From Alphaproteobacteria bacterium (GTDB lineage: Bacteria > Pseudomonadota > Alphaproteobacteria > Rhizobiales > Devosiaceae): 64,000 bases of DNA. The stretch lies in NCBI GenBank assembly GCA_018828145.1, contig JAHJWO010000021.1, positions 1-64,000 on the forward strand. Direction: 5' to 3'. The notes under the pieces were generated by a model, which saw nothing but the letters and a program-made list of their open reading frames with translations, did no database searches and had not been told where the DNA came from. Every line of letters begins with the position of its first letter. Position 1 is the stretch's first letter. Shown piece by piece: positions 41,344 to 51,754 of the stretch. A program made the position numbers and the translations under genes.

Positions 41344-42225
41344 TCAAGCGCCAAGAGCTGTGCGGTTTTCCGTCAGGAAGCTCTCGAGCGCCTGCGGCTT
41401 GCGGCCGGAATAGCGCTCCACAATGTCGGTGACGACGCCGTGGAAGCCCAGCACGGCATCGACCTGGAACGCCACCAGGGCCCCGGCAAAGCCTTCCGGC
41501 AGGCCGGCGGCGACCATGCCCGCCTTGAGATCGGCCGGGGGCAGGGCGATGCTGGTCACGGGCTTGCCCGTAATCTTGGAATAGAGCGCGGCGCGCTCGA
41601 CATTGGTGATGGCCGCGGGGCCGGTCACGTCGTCGATGCTCTTGCCTTCTGCGGTCAGCAGGGCGCCCGCAGCGGTGCGGGCGGCGTCGGCCCGGGTCAC
41701 ATAGGCGGTGCCGCGATCCCCGATCAACCCGAACAGCTGGCCGGAGGCGACGACATGGGCGGCGTCGGCCAGGTTGTTCTCGGCATACATGTGGTCGCGC
41801 AGGATGGTGAAGTCGAGGCCGCTATTGGCGATGGCTACCTCGGTCCAGAAATGCTCGACACCCAGACCGGCATCGGCATTGGGACGGGCGGCAGGGGCGG
41901 AGGTGTAGACAATGTGCTTCACCCCGGCGGCCTTGGCTGCGCTGACGGCCGCGGTCTGCTGCGCGACACGCTTGCCGATGCCGTCGGTGCTGATGATCAG
42001 CACGCGGTCGACCCCGGCAAAGGCGGCGCCCAGACTGCCGGCGTCATCGAAATCCAACTTGCGGATTTCAACACCCTTGGCCTCTAGCTCCCCGAGCTTG
42101 GCAGGGTCGCGCGTTCCCGCAATGACCTTGGTGGCGCCGCGTGCCAGCAGCTCCTCCACCGCGATGCGCCCGAAATGACCCGAAGCGCCGGTGACCAGCA
42201 GTGTCTGATCCTTGAATTGAGACAT
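41344..42225 (-). CDS. QorB/YtfG-like NAD(P)H-dependent quinone reductase (NmrA-type SDR)
   Basis: A Rossmann-fold protein of 293 residues with the NADPH motif TGASGHFG (about 12-19), GTRDPAKL and YTSAPAARP. The pattern and size (E. coli QorB 286) fit the atypical SDR quinone reductases. It is divergent from an HxlR regulator across 150 bases, exactly the arrangement of ytfG-ytfH in E. coli, which supports a role in quinone or electrophile detoxification. Confidence 0.8.
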   Translation of the reverse strand: MSQFKDQTLLVTGASGHFGRIAVEELLARGATKVIAGTRDPAKLGELEAKGVEIRKLDFDDAGSLGAAFAGVDRVLIISTDGIGKRVAQQTAAVSAAKAAGVKHIVYTSAPAARPNADAGLGVEHFWTEVAIANSGLDFTILRDHMYAENNLADAAHVVASGQLFGLIGDRGTAYVTRADAARTAAGALLTAEGKSIDDVTGPAAITNVERAALYSKITGKPVTSIALPPADLKAGMVAAGLPEGFAGALVAFQVDAVLGFHGVVTDIVERYSGRKPQALESFLTENRTALGA

Positions 42226-42375
42226 GGCGAACTCTCCTTGTTGTGCTGTTCGCTCCTCCCTTGTGGCGGAAGCCTTTGGAGAGTAAGTATCGAACGGAGA
42301 GTGCTATCTAGTGGACCCGGACAAAGTCCGAAAGGAGGCACTTTTTCCGCGTAACGTCACCTTGAGGTAACCGCC

Positions 42376-42780
42376 ATGCAGACCGCCGAAGCAACCGCCG
42401 CCATTTTCGTGCAGCGCTGGAACGAGGCGGCAGACCTGGCGGTCGGCACCTGTCCGGTGCGCGGCGTTCTCGATCGTATCAGCGACAAGTGGAGCATGCT
42501 GCTGGTCATGACGCTGGCCAGTGGCCCAAGGCGCTTCAACCAGATCAGGCGCGAAGTGCCCGACATTTCGCAAAAGATGCTGACCCAGACCCTGCGCGAC
42601 CTGCAGCGCGATGGCCTCGTTGCCCGTCGGGTCTTCGACACCAAGCCGCCATCAGTGGAATACCGGCTGACCCCGCTCGGCCAGTCGATCATTGTGCCTT
42701 TCGGCTACCTGATCGAATGGGCTTCGGGCAACCTGCCACGCATCGAAGAGGCCAGGGAAGAGTTTGACACCGCGGCCTGA
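42376..42780 (+). CDS. HxlR-family redox-type transcriptional regulator (YtfH/QorR-like)
   Basis: A winged-helix regulator of 134 residues: [53 protein letters not shown] and [12 protein letters not shown] are the family signatures. A single Cys at residue 26 just before the wing helix matches the thiol sensor used by QorR, YodB and HypR. It probably represses the divergent QorB-like gene and itself; the 150-base gap should hold the operator. Confidence 0.88.
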   Translation: MQTAEATAAIFVQRWNEAADLAVGTCPVRGVLDRISDKWSMLLVMTLASGPRRFNQIRREVPDISQKMLTQTLRDLQRDGLVARRVFDTKPPSVEYRLTPLGQSIIVPFGYLIEWASGNLPRIEEAREEFDTAA

Positions 42781-42791
42781 GAGGGCCGCCC

Positions 42792-43091
42792 TTATCCCTG
42801 TCCGGGCTCGTTTCGCGGCGGGCGCACCTGCAGTGATGGCGTCAGTGGCCTGCGCCGGCGCTCCTCGGACTTGCAGGTCTTGATGATTCCCCGCACGCGC
42901 CGCACCACGCCCACGCCGATGCCTTCCAGCTTCAGCAGTTCCGGGCCGTCCATCTCGTTGATCTCGCCCAGGGTCTTGAGCCCGGCCATTTGCAGGCGCT
43001 TGCCCAATCCATCGACCTCGCGCAGGTCGATGACCGCAATGTCCTGCCATTTCCGGACGCCGCGGAGCCATGCTCGATAAGTATCTGCCAT
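42792..43091 (-). CDS. Small helix-hairpin-helix domain protein
   Basis: A 99-residue protein starting MADTYRAWLRGVRKWQDIAV. Its middle (about 22-70) has two helix-hairpin-helix-like turns, VDGLGKRLQMAGLKTLGEI and LLKLEGIGVGVVRRVRGI, that usually bind DNA non-specifically. The C-terminus is very basic. It is divergent from arsR across an operator-like site. No specific role is known; longer frames reaching 43550 are shadows of arsR. Confidence 0.7.
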   Translation of the reverse strand: MADTYRAWLRGVRKWQDIAVIDLREVDGLGKRLQMAGLKTLGEINEMDGPELLKLEGIGVGVVRRVRGIIKTCKSEERRRRPLTPSLQVRPPRNEPGQG

Positions 43092-43133
43092 GCGCCTTCC
43101 ATAGCCTGTCCCGCGACGCCCACCAAGAGCACG

Positions 43134-43169
43134 ATCGCAAACAAATGTTTGCAAAGGTATGTTTGCGAT
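43134..43169. promoter_or_regulatory. Candidate ArsR-family operator with three half-sites
   Basis: ATCGCAAACA (43134-43143) and TGTTTGCGAT (43160-43169) are a perfect 10-bp inverted repeat; a third half-site TGTTTGC (43146-43152) forms a closer palindrome GCAAACA-AA-TGTTTGC with the left arm. It lies between the HhH gene and the ArsR gene, so it could control both. Confidence 0.7.
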
Positions 43170-43199
43170 TGTAGGCTGGGGCATGGGAGATGATGCGCC

Positions 43200-43808
43200 A
43201 TGGCAAGCAACCGTCGAAACATCACCAGCATTGCCCCTGACCCAACCGCCCTCAAGGCGCTGGCGCATCCGCTCCGGCTGCGCATGCTTGGCCTGCTGCG
43301 CATCGATGGTCCGGCCACGGCATCCGGCCTGGCGGAACGGCTGGGGCTGAATTCCGGCGCCACCAGCTATCACCTGCGGCAACTGGCGCAGCATGGCTTC
43401 ATCGAGGAAGATCAGCAGCGCGGCAGCCGCCGCGACCGCTGGTGGCGAGCCAGCCACGAGATGACGACCTATCTGTCTGGTGACGTCGAGGGCGAGGCAC
43501 TCGATGCCGGCCTGGCCTTCCTGCAGGCCGCGCTCAGTTGGCAGATGCACCAGATGCAGGGCGCGCTCAATGCCTTTGCCGCTCTGCCCCGGGAGTGGCG
43601 ACAGGCCTCAACCGCCAGCGACTATACGATTCCGATGACCGCCGAAGCGGCAGCCGGGCTTGTCACGAGGCTCAGGGACATTCTGTCCGAAGCCATGGCA
43701 GCGGCGCCGCCCCTGGGGACGCCCCTGCCACCAGGCATGCGCCCCTTTACGATCATTCTCAACGCCGCCCCGCGCACCACTGAGGACCCGGCGGGTAGCG
43801 CGCCATGA
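43200..43808 (+). CDS. ArsR-type winged-helix transcriptional regulator
   Basis: A 202-residue regulator with an N-terminal winged helix (ALKALAHPLRLRMLGLLRIDGPATASGLAERLG, then GATSYHLRQLAQHGFIEE) and a C-terminal domain of unknown ligand. It lacks the ArsR metal motif ELCVCDL, so metal sensing is unlikely. The stop overlaps the MFS gene start (ATGA). It probably represses its own operon through the half-sites upstream. Confidence 0.88.
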   Translation: MASNRRNITSIAPDPTALKALAHPLRLRMLGLLRIDGPATASGLAERLGLNSGATSYHLRQLAQHGFIEEDQQRGSRRDRWWRASHEMTTYLSGDVEGEALDAGLAFLQAALSWQMHQMQGALNAFAALPREWRQASTASDYTIPMTAEAAAGLVTRLRDILSEAMAAAPPLGTPLPPGMRPFTIILNAAPRTTEDPAGSAP

Positions 43809-45031
43809 TCGGCCAGCGATCCTTCATCGCCCTGGCGCTGGCGACCGTTCTCTCCACCTCGGGCACGCGGCTGTCGGCCATCGCCATTCCCTGGCTGGTA
43901 CTGACTATGACGGGCAGTCCGGTGCTGACCGGCCTCGTCGGTTTTGCCGAGATGCTGCCCTATGTGCTGGCCAAGGCGCTGGGCGGGCCGTTGATCGACC
44001 GGATCGGCGCCAGGCGCATCTCGGTCTGGTGCGATGGCCTCTCGACCCTGGCCGTGGCGCTGGTGCCGCTGCTGTTCTGGCTGGGTCTCCTCTCCATCTG
44101 GGCCCTCTTGCCAGCCGTCGCCCTGATCGGCGTGCTGCGGGCGCCTGCCGATGCAGCCAAACAGGCCCTCGTGCCGTCCGTCGCTGCCATGGGCAAGCTT
44201 CCGCTGGAGCGGGTCACCGGCGTCATGGGCGCCAGCGACCGGCTGGCGGGCACGCTGGGCGCTGCCGGTGCCGGGTTGCTCATTGCAGTGCTCGGGCCAG
44301 CGCCGGCCCTGCTCGCTAATGCGCTGGCCTTTGTCCTGTCCGCCATTGTGGTGGCCTTCGGCATACCGGCCCAGCATGGCGCAGTGCCCGCCCGCGACCG
44401 CACCAGCAGGTACCACACGGAGCTGGCCGCCGGCTGGACCGTGCTGAGCAGCGATCCCGTGCTTCGCGGGCTCGTCCTTATGATCGCGGTCACCAACCTC
44501 TTCGACCAGGCCTATGCCATCGTGCTGCTGCCGGTCTGGGTGCAGACATCGGGGCTGGACGTGACCTGGGTCGGCATCTTCCTCGCGGCCTTTTCCGGTG
44601 CCTCGATTGCCGGCGCTGCCATCGCCGCGATTATTGGCCATCGCCTGCCGCGCCTCGCCGTCTATACGACCGGCTTTCTCTTCGCCGGCCCATTCCCCAT
44701 GCTGGTCTTCGCCATCGACGCTCCCGTTCCGGCCATCCTGACCGTGCTGGTTGTCAGCGGCTTCTCGGCAGGCTTTCTCAACCCCATCATCGGCGCCATC
44801 CTGTTCGAGCGCATACCGTCACCGATGGTGGGCCGCGTCATCGCCCTGTTCGGCGCGCTGGCATGGTCGCTGATGCCGTTTGGCGGGCTCTATGCCGGGC
44901 TGGTTGTCGACAATTTCGGCATTGCCATCGCCCTGGGTGCCACGGCCGTGCTCTACCTTTTGGCAACAATGACGCCCCTGGCCGTGCCGAGCTTCCGCCA
45001 GATGAATCGGCGCCCCCTGGTCCCGGCCTGA
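43805..45031 (+). CDS. MFS efflux transporter
   Basis: A 12-helix major facilitator protein of 408 residues. The A-like motif between helices 2 and 3 reads [16 protein letters not shown], and the overall pattern ([29 protein letters not shown]) is that of the macrolide-efflux/enterobactin-exporter branch (MFS_3). It is translationally coupled to the ArsR regulator, a typical regulator-pump unit. The drug or metabolite exported is not predictable. Confidence 0.88.
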   Translation: MIGQRSFIALALATVLSTSGTRLSAIAIPWLVLTMTGSPVLTGLVGFAEMLPYVLAKALGGPLIDRIGARRISVWCDGLSTLAVALVPLLFWLGLLSIWALLPAVALIGVLRAPADAAKQALVPSVAAMGKLPLERVTGVMGASDRLAGTLGAAGAGLLIAVLGPAPALLANALAFVLSAIVVAFGIPAQHGAVPARDRTSRYHTELAAGWTVLSSDPVLRGLVLMIAVTNLFDQAYAIVLLPVWVQTSGLDVTWVGIFLAAFSGASIAGAAIAAIIGHRLPRLAVYTTGFLFAGPFPMLVFAIDAPVPAILTVLVVSGFSAGFLNPIIGAILFERIPSPMVGRVIALFGALAWSLMPFGGLYAGLVVDNFGIAIALGATAVLYLLATMTPLAVPSFRQMNRRPLVPA

Positions 45032-45119
45032 TCTCCACAGGCTTCGCCCCGGCAGAATTAGCAATTTTCCCCGGAATCGCCTACATAAAGACCAGTTCGA
45101 ACAACCAAGAATCACCCCA

Positions 45120-47888
45120 GTGACCGATACGCCTGAAAACGGAACCGGCGCACCGCCGCCATCCGACATTTCGCTGATCTCCATCACCGCCGAGATGCGC
45201 AAGTCCTATCTCGATTACGCGATGAGCGTCATCGTGAGCCGCGCGCTGCCCGACGTGCGCGACGGCCTCAAGCCCGTGCACCGGCGCATTCTGTTTTCGA
45301 TGAGCGAGAACGGCTACGAGTACAACAAGCCCTACCGCAAGTCGGCCCGCGTGGTCGGCGACGTGATCGGTAAGTACCACCCGCACGGCGACAGCGCGGT
45401 CTACATGGCCTTGGTGCGCATGGCGCAGGACTTTTCCATGGGCGAACTGCTCGTGGAAGGTCAGGGCAATTTCGGTTCGGTCGACGGCGATATGCCGGCC
45501 GCCATGCGTTACACCGAAGTACGCATGCAGAAGATCACCAACTCCATGCTCGATGATCTCGACAAGGACACGGTGAATTTCCGCGACAACTATGACGGCT
45601 CCGAACACGAGCCCGTCGTCCTGCCGGCGCGCTTTCCCAACATGCTGGTCAATGGCGGCAGCGGCATTGCCGTGGGCATGGCCACCAATGTGCCGACCCA
45701 CAATCTCGGCGAGACCATCGACGCCGCCCTGCTGATGCTCGACAATCCCGCGGTACTGACCGAGGAGCTGCTCGAAGTCCTGCCGGGCCCCGATTTCCCC
45801 ACTGGCGGCATCATTCTGGGCCGCGCCGGCATTCGCTCGGCCTACGAGACCGGCCGCGGCTCCGTGCTGGTGCGGGGCCGCGTCACCATCGAGGAAATCC
45901 GCAAGGAACGCGAAGCCATCATCATCACCGAATTGCCCTACCAGGTGAACAAGGCGACGATGGTCGAGAAGATTGCCGAGCTGGTGCGCGAGAAGCGCAT
46001 CGAGGGCATTGCCGACATGCGCGACGAATCCTCCCGCGAGGGCATGCGCGTGGTCATCGAGATCAAGCGCGACGCGCTGGCCGATGTCGTGCTCAACCAA
46101 CTCTACCGCTTCACCCAGCTGCAGTCCTCCTTCGGCTGCAACTTCGTCGCGCTCAATGGCGGCAAGCCGCAATTGATGAACCTGCGCGAGATGTTGCAGG
46201 CCTTTATTGATTTCCGGCATGAAGTGGTGACGCGCCGCGCTCGCTTCCTGCTCAACAAGGCCCGCGACCGCGCCCATATCCTGGTCGGCCTGGCCGTGGC
46301 CGTCGCCAATATCGACGAAGTCATCGCCCTGATCCGCACCGCGCCCGATCCGGCGACGGCGCGCGAGCAGCTGATGGTCCGCCGCTGGCCGGCGGCTGAT
46401 GTCGAGCCGCTGATCGCCCTGATCGACGATCCGCGCCACCGAATCAACGAGGATGGCACCTTCAACCTCTCCGAGGAGCAGGCCCGCGCCATTCTCGAGC
46501 TGCGCCTGGCTCGCCTCACCGCGCTTGGCCGCGACGAAATTGGCGACGAACTCAATGGCCTGGGCCTTGAGATCGAGGATTACCTGCAGATCCTGCGCAG
46601 CCGCGAACGCGTGGTGGAAATCATCCGCAACGAGCTGACCGAGATCAAGGAGCAGTTCGCCACGCCGCGCCGCACCGAGATTTCCGACGTGGTCGGCGAT
46701 TTCGACGACGAGGACCTGATCGCCCGCGAGGACATGGTCGTGACCGTGAGCCACGAGGGCTATATCAAGCGCGTGCCGCTCTCCACCTATCGGGCGCAGA
46801 ACCGCGGCGGCAAGGGCCGTTCGGGAATGGCCACGCGCGACGAGGATTTCGTCTCCCGTCTCTTCGTCGCCAACACCCATACTCCGGTGCTGTTCTTCAC
46901 CGACCGCGGCATCGCCTACAAGCTCAAGGTCTGGCGCCTGCCGCTGGCCCAGGCCAATGCGCGCGGCAAGGCGCTCATCAATATCCTGCCGCTCGAGCAG
47001 GGCGAACGGCTGACCACCATCATGCCGCTGCCCGAGGACGAGACGAGCTGGGCCAATCTCGACATCATGTTCGCCACCACCCGCGGCACCGTGCGCCGCA
47101 ATTCGCTGGCCGACTTCGTCGAGGTGCGCCAGAACGGCAAGATCGCCATGAAGCTCGATGAGGGCGACCAGATCGTCGGCGTCGAGACCGCCACGGCCAA
47201 TAACGACGTGCTACTCACCACCGCGCTGGGCCAGGCCATCCGCTTCAAGGTCGATGACGTCCGCGTCTTCAAGGGCCGCGATTCCATGGGTGTGCGCGGC
47301 ATCGCCCTGGCCGAGGGCGACAAGGTCATCTCCATGGCCGTGATCAACCATTCCGACGCCAGCGCCGAGGAACGCGCCGCCTATCTCAAGATGAGCCGTG
47401 CCGTGCGCGGCGAGGGTGCCGAGGAAGAGGCCACCGGTTCGGACGAGGGCGATGTTGTCGCCGGCGAACTGAACCAGGACCGTTATGCCCAGATGAGCGC
47501 CACCGAGCAGTTCATCCTGACCATCTCGGAAAACGGCTATGGCAAGCGCACCTCCAGCCACGAATACCGGATCACCGGGCGTGGCGGCAAAGGCATCGTC
47601 GCCATGGCGGTCAACAAGCGCAACGGCAACCTGGTTTCCAGCTTCCCGGTGGAAGACGAAGACCAGATCATGCTGATCACCGATGGCGGCCAGACCATTC
47701 GTCTGCCTGTCGGCGGGGACAAGCCGATCCGCATCGTCTCGCGCGGCAGCCAGGGCGTCATCGTCTTCGACACCGCCGATGGCGAGAAGGTGATGTCGGT
47801 CGAGCATATCAGCGAGCCCGAAGAGGCCGCTGACAGCGGCGAAGTGCCGCCGCCGCCCGAAGCGCCCGAGGCGCCGGCCACGGAATAA
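45120..47888 (+). CDS. gyrA: DNA gyrase subunit A
   Basis: The DNA-cutting subunit of gyrase, 922 residues, starting with GTG. The catalytic Tyr is residue 131 in [10 protein letters not shown]. The quinolone-resistance region reads [19 protein letters not shown]: offset from the catalytic Tyr (9 residues), Met96 stands where E. coli has Asp87. The C-terminal beta-pinwheel includes the GyrA box region RGGKGRSGM (about 565). An insertion of acidic residues (about 755-780) and a Pro/Glu tail are present. A terminator follows 7 bases after the stop. Confidence 0.97.
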   Translation: MTDTPENGTGAPPPSDISLISITAEMRKSYLDYAMSVIVSRALPDVRDGLKPVHRRILFSMSENGYEYNKPYRKSARVVGDVIGKYHPHGDSAVYMALVRMAQDFSMGELLVEGQGNFGSVDGDMPAAMRYTEVRMQKITNSMLDDLDKDTVNFRDNYDGSEHEPVVLPARFPNMLVNGGSGIAVGMATNVPTHNLGETIDAALLMLDNPAVLTEELLEVLPGPDFPTGGIILGRAGIRSAYETGRGSVLVRGRVTIEEIRKEREAIIITELPYQVNKATMVEKIAELVREKRIEGIADMRDESSREGMRVVIEIKRDALADVVLNQLYRFTQLQSSFGCNFVALNGGKPQLMNLREMLQAFIDFRHEVVTRRARFLLNKARDRAHILVGLAVAVANIDEVIALIRTAPDPATAREQLMVRRWPAADVEPLIALIDDPRHRINEDGTFNLSEEQARAILELRLARLTALGRDEIGDELNGLGLEIEDYLQILRSRERVVEIIRNELTEIKEQFATPRRTEISDVVGDFDDEDLIAREDMVVTVSHEGYIKRVPLSTYRAQNRGGKGRSGMATRDEDFVSRLFVANTHTPVLFFTDRGIAYKLKVWRLPLAQANARGKALINILPLEQGERLTTIMPLPEDETSWANLDIMFATTRGTVRRNSLADFVEVRQNGKIAMKLDEGDQIVGVETATANNDVLLTTALGQAIRFKVDDVRVFKGRDSMGVRGIALAEGDKVISMAVINHSDASAEERAAYLKMSRAVRGEGAEEEATGSDEGDVVAGELNQDRYAQMSATEQFILTISENGYGKRTSSHEYRITGRGGKGIVAMAVNKRNGNLVSSFPVEDEDQIMLITDGGQTIRLPVGGDKPIRIVSRGSQGVIVFDTADGEKVMSVEHISEPEEAADSGEVPPPPEAPEAPATE

Positions 47889-47894
47889 GCATCA

Positions 47895-47918
47895 GGGGCG
47901 CCCCACGGCGCCCCTTTT
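47895..47918 (+). terminator. Terminator downstream of gyrA
   Basis: GGGGCGCC (47895-47902), loop CCAC, GGCGCCCC (47907-47914) and TTTTCGTTT follow: a perfect 8-bp stem with a U-tract. Confidence 0.88.
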
Positions 47919-47997
47919 CGTTTCTGGCTGAACCGAAGAGCCCCCTTGCCAAGCGCGTTGCCCGGTGGCTTGCTCCCAGCTCAAGGGAGTCCCTGCC

Positions 47998-48618
47998 ATG
48001 TTCGACCTCACCACGCTCATCCCCTATCTGGGTGCCTGCTTCCTGCTGGCCATCGTTCCCGGACCCACCGTCACGGTGATCGTCGCCAATTCGCTGGCCC
48101 GGGGCACGGGCGCGGGTCTGGCCATTGTGGCCGGCACACAGGCCGGTTTTTTGGTGATGACCCTGGTCGTGGCGCTGGGCATGCAGGCGCTGGTCGCCTT
48201 CATGGGCTGGGCCTTTGACTGGATCAAGCTGCTTGGGGCAGCCTATCTGGTCTGGCTGGGCTGGAAGATGTGGCGCTCCAATGGCGAACTGGGCACCGCC
48301 CGCGCCGAAAGGACCAAGTCGCGCCTGGGCATGGCCGTTGAAGGCTTCCTCGTGATCCTGTCCAATCCCAAGGCACTGATCTTTCTGGGCGCCTTCCTGC
48401 CGCAGTTTGTCGACGTGACGCAGCCGACCTTTCCGCAGGTGATGCTGCTCGGCGTCTTCTTCATGCTGGTGGCTGGCGCGACCGACGCCATCTATGCCGT
48501 GGTGGCCGGGCAGGCGAGGGGCCTGCTCAGCGCGACACGCGTGCGCCTCATTTCTCGCGTATCGGGGCTGATCCTGATGGGTGGCGGAGTTTGGCTGGCG
48601 CTGCAGAAGCGGGCCTGA
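47998..48618 (+). CDS. LysE/RhtB-family exporter
   Basis: A 206-residue six-helix exporter with the family pattern [39 protein letters not shown] and [18 protein letters not shown]. The substrate is probably an amino acid or derivative. AAGGGAG before the ATG at 47998 supports this start; the longer frame from 47965 adds a poor extension. It is a second LysE-type gene in the window, not close to the one at 35229 in sequence. Confidence 0.88.
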   Translation: MFDLTTLIPYLGACFLLAIVPGPTVTVIVANSLARGTGAGLAIVAGTQAGFLVMTLVVALGMQALVAFMGWAFDWIKLLGAAYLVWLGWKMWRSNGELGTARAERTKSRLGMAVEGFLVILSNPKALIFLGAFLPQFVDVTQPTFPQVMLLGVFFMLVAGATDAIYAVVAGQARGLLSATRVRLISRVSGLILMGGGVWLALQKRA

Positions 48619-48696
48619 TGCCCGCGGTGCGCCGCGATAGCCGTTGCTCATCCTCGTGCCCCTGGTGAACAGGATGGCTGTGTTGCGGCGGTCAAA

Positions 48697-49164
48697 GTGA
48701 CGATCGACATCCTCGATCTGCGCCAGGTTCCCCAATATTGGGCCACCGTGGTCGATAGGATCTGGCAGGCCTGGTGGCGTCCCTATGGCGCGGTGCTGGG
48801 CGATGTCGAACTCGCCCTGTCCGAGGTTGCGGCAGCGGCGGATTTCCCCTCCTTCACCCTCGTGGCTGTCGATGCCGGTCGGTTCGTCGGCACCGTAACC
48901 GTGATCAAGGACGATATCGAAGCCCGGCCCGATCTGCGGCCCTGCATTGCCGCGCTCTGGGTGGATCCCGCTGGCAGGGGCCAGGGCGTCGGACTGCGCC
49001 TCGTCCGGGCGGCCTGCGATCGCCTTGCCCGGTCGGGATATCCCCGCGTCTATCTCGGAGCCAAGCTGCCCCTGCGCAGCTACTATTCTGCCCATGGCTG
49101 GACCCTGCTCGAGTCGGGCGTCGGCACCGACAATCTGGACGTCTTCGTCCGCGCCTTGCCTTGA
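48697..49164 (+). CDS. GNAT-family N-acetyltransferase
   Basis: A 155-residue acetyltransferase with the acetyl-CoA motif A: IAALWVDPAGRGQGVGLRLVRAACDRLA, followed by the motif B region RVYLGAKLPLRSYYSAHGWTLLE. GTG start at 48697. The acceptor is unknown. It lies 47 bases upstream of coaD. Confidence 0.85.
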   Translation: MTIDILDLRQVPQYWATVVDRIWQAWWRPYGAVLGDVELALSEVAAAADFPSFTLVAVDAGRFVGTVTVIKDDIEARPDLRPCIAALWVDPAGRGQGVGLRLVRAACDRLARSGYPRVYLGAKLPLRSYYSAHGWTLLESGVGTDNLDVFVRALP

Positions 49165-49211
49165 ATCTCCCCGCGTGACAAAACCACGACAACAACAAGG
49201 GGGAAGGCGTC

Positions 49212-49706
49212 ATGAGCAAGCTGGTTGGGTTCTATCCGGGCTCATTCGATCCGCTGACCAATGGTCATCTCGACGTCATCGAGCGCGCCTGCAAGCTGGT
49301 CGACACGCTGGTCGTCGCGGTCGGCATCAATCCAGGCAAGAAGACGCCGCTCTTCGCGCATGAGGATCGCCTGGCAATCCTGGAACAGGCGCTGGCGCCG
49401 GTCGGCAAACGCACCGATACCGAGTTCCGTATCGTCGATTTCTCCGGCCTCATGGTCAATGCAGCGCGCGAGCATGGCGCCAAGCTGATCATCCGCGGTC
49501 TGCGCGACACCACGGACTACAATTATGAAATGCAGATGGTGGGCATGAATGCGCAGATGGCGCCTGACCTGCAGACCGTCTTCCTGCCCTCCAGCCCGCC
49601 GGTTCGGCATATCTCGGCCACATTGGTGCGGCAAATCGCTGAAATGGGCGGCGACATTTCCGCCTTCGTCCCACAAATCGTTCTCAAGGCTTTGAAAACC
49701 ACATGA
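49212..49706 (+). CDS. coaD: Pantetheine-phosphate adenylyltransferase
   Basis: Makes dephospho-CoA from 4'-phosphopantetheine and ATP, the fourth step of CoA synthesis. The 164-residue protein has the nucleotidyltransferase T/HxGH motif in YPGSFDPLTNGHLDVIERA, RGLRDTTDYNYEMQM and the ISATLVRQIAEMGG segment (canonical ISSTLVRE). The stop overlaps the secreted cyclophilin gene by 4 bases (ATGA). Confidence 0.96.
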   Translation: MSKLVGFYPGSFDPLTNGHLDVIERACKLVDTLVVAVGINPGKKTPLFAHEDRLAILEQALAPVGKRTDTEFRIVDFSGLMVNAAREHGAKLIIRGLRDTTDYNYEMQMVGMNAQMAPDLQTVFLPSSPPVRHISATLVRQIAEMGGDISAFVPQIVLKALKTT

Positions 49707-50293
49707 CCGCTCTTACCCGTCGCCTTTTCGGCGCCCTCGTCATCGGCGCCGCGGCCCTGTCCGCCGCCGCACCGGCCCTTGCCCAGAGCGGCACGCCGCA
49801 CCTGATCCTGACGGTCGAGGGTGGCGCTGTCGATATCGAGCTGCTGCCAACCCTGGCCCCCAAGCATGTCGAGCGCATCATCGCGCTGACCGAGCAGGGT
49901 GCCTATGACGGCGTGGTCTTCCACCGCGTCATCGACGGCTTCATGGCCCAGACCGGCGACGTCGAGTTCGGCAAGAGCGGCGCCGAGGGCTTCGATCTGA
50001 CCCGCGCCGGCATGGGCGGCTCCGACCTCCCCGACGTCGAGGCCGAATTCAACGCTGAAAGCTTCCAGCGCGGCGTGCTCGGCGCAGCCCGTTCGCAGGA
50101 TCCGAACTCGTTCAATTCGCAGTTCTTCATCACCACGGCCGATGCCAGCTTCCTCGACGGCCAATACACCGTCTTCGGCAAGGTGATTTCGGGCATGGAA
50201 CTGGTCGACGCCCTCGAAAAGGGCCCCCAGGAGCAGAACGGCGCCGTTGCCAACCCCGACCAGATCATCTCGGCCAAGATCGAATACAAGTAG
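49703..50293 (+). CDS. Periplasmic cyclophilin-type peptidyl-prolyl isomerase
   Basis: A 196-residue cyclophilin with a signal peptide (about 1-30, GAAALSAAAPALAQ). The fold is shown by FHRVIDGFMAQTGDVEFG (catalytic Arg), FNSQFFITTADASFLDGQYTVFGKVISGMELV. It should assist folding in the periplasm. It overlaps coaD and is followed, after a repeat-filled gap, by a cytoplasmic paralogue, a tandem pair often seen in Hyphomicrobiales. Confidence 0.9.
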   Translation: MTALTRRLFGALVIGAAALSAAAPALAQSGTPHLILTVEGGAVDIELLPTLAPKHVERIIALTEQGAYDGVVFHRVIDGFMAQTGDVEFGKSGAEGFDLTRAGMGGSDLPDVEAEFNAESFQRGVLGAARSQDPNSFNSQFFITTADASFLDGQYTVFGKVISGMELVDALEKGPQEQNGAVANPDQIISAKIEYK

Positions 50294-50655
50294 CGTCGAG
50301 CCGGCCGAAGGCAAATCGCTCCGGTGGAGCGGTTTTAGGTGCTTCGAGGTGTGCGGCACGGCCGCTGGAAGGCTCCTGTGGAGCCTTTCAAGCCGAGAAG
50401 GCGATGAGGGCTGTGCCCGAATGGCCCGGACGTACCGCAACCCCAATCTGCACCTCCCCCTTGATGGGGGAGGCCGGGAGGGGGTGTTGAGAGCCCCGAT
50501 ATTCGGGTCACACGCCCCCCACCCTTGATCCCGCCCGCAAGGGGGAGCGTGTCGGCTGAGATTGCAGAGCCCGATCAAGGCAAGCGCCCAACCTTGCACC
50601 CGTCGCCCAATGGCCTTACATGCGGGCCACAAATTCCCAACCGAAAGATGCAAAA
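50294..50655. repeat. Repeat-bearing gap between the two cyclophilin genes
   Basis: No gene is seen. A 10-bp stem (GGAAGGCTCC 50367-50376 with GGAGCCTTTC 50380-50389, including a G-U pair) lies 74 bases past the first cyclophilin stop. A second hairpin, CCTCCCCC (50453-50460) with GGGGGAGG (50466-50473), starts a Pu/Py-rich run of CCTCCCCC and GGGAGGGGGTG units to about 50550, of a kind dispersed in alphaproteobacteria. Confidence 0.55.
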
Positions 50656-51135
<480 letters not shown>

Positions 51136-51162
51136 CCACGACTCGTGGCACTAGTCACAAAC

Positions 51163-51196
51163 AGACCCTCGGGCCTTGCCCGGGGGTCTTTGTTTT
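51163..51196 (+). terminator. Terminator downstream of ppiB
   Basis: AGACCCTCGGGC (51163-51174), loop CTT, GCCCGGGGGTCT (51178-51189) with one G-U pair, then TTTGTTTTG: a 12-bp stem with a U-tract. Confidence 0.88.
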
Positions 51197-51223
51197 GTCG
51201 TTGCATGGGAGCATTGCTTGCGT

Positions 51224-51673
51224 ATGGACGCCATTCTCTGGGCACTGATGGGCATTGTAGCCGGGGCCTGCATCGCCACCCAGGCGCCGATCAACGCGCA
51301 GCTCGGTCGCAATCTCGGCGTGCCCATCGCTGCGGCCGGCGTCTCCTTCGTCGCCGGCGCCATCCTGCTCTGGGCCATCGCTTTCATCTATAGCCACGTC
51401 GTCGATACGCCGATCAATTTCGGCGCACCTGCGCCATGGACCTTCGTGGCCGGGGGCGTGTTGGGAGCCTTCTACGTGTTTTCCAACATTATGCTGACCC
51501 CGATGATTGGGGCGGCCGCTGTCATGGCTTTGTCGGTGGCCGGGCAACTGGTCGGCGGGATGTTTCTCGACAAGATCGGCTTCATGGGGATGGCCGTTCG
51601 CGAGATTTCGGTCGGCCGCGTGGCTGGAGCCGTGATGCTCGTCACGGGCGCGCTCATGATCCGCCTGTTGTAG
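51224..51673 (+). CDS. YdcZ/DUF606 (DMT superfamily) transporter
   Basis: A 149-residue membrane protein with five predicted helices, starting MDAILWALMGIVAGACIATQAPINAQLG and ending VGRVAGAVMLVTGALMIRLL. The N-terminal A-x-Q-x-x-x-N-x-x-L pattern is typical of YdcZ proteins, which usually act in pairs of half-size units. Only one copy is seen here. The substrate is unknown. Confidence 0.83.
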   Translation: MDAILWALMGIVAGACIATQAPINAQLGRNLGVPIAAAGVSFVAGAILLWAIAFIYSHVVDTPINFGAPAPWTFVAGGVLGAFYVFSNIMLTPMIGAAAVMALSVAGQLVGGMFLDKIGFMGMAVREISVGRVAGAVMLVTGALMIRLL

Positions 51674-51754
51674 CAAAGCATCGCCTCTGCCGCATTGCAG
51701 CTCTGCCACATTCGGCCGGTTTCAGGCTGACCGGGGGCGTGCTACGGACGATCC

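Noticed and set aside
42792-43550. Long form of the HhH protein (252 residues)
   Set aside because: The extra N-terminal part is antisense to arsR and spans the operator; the ATG at 43091 gives a compact HhH protein.
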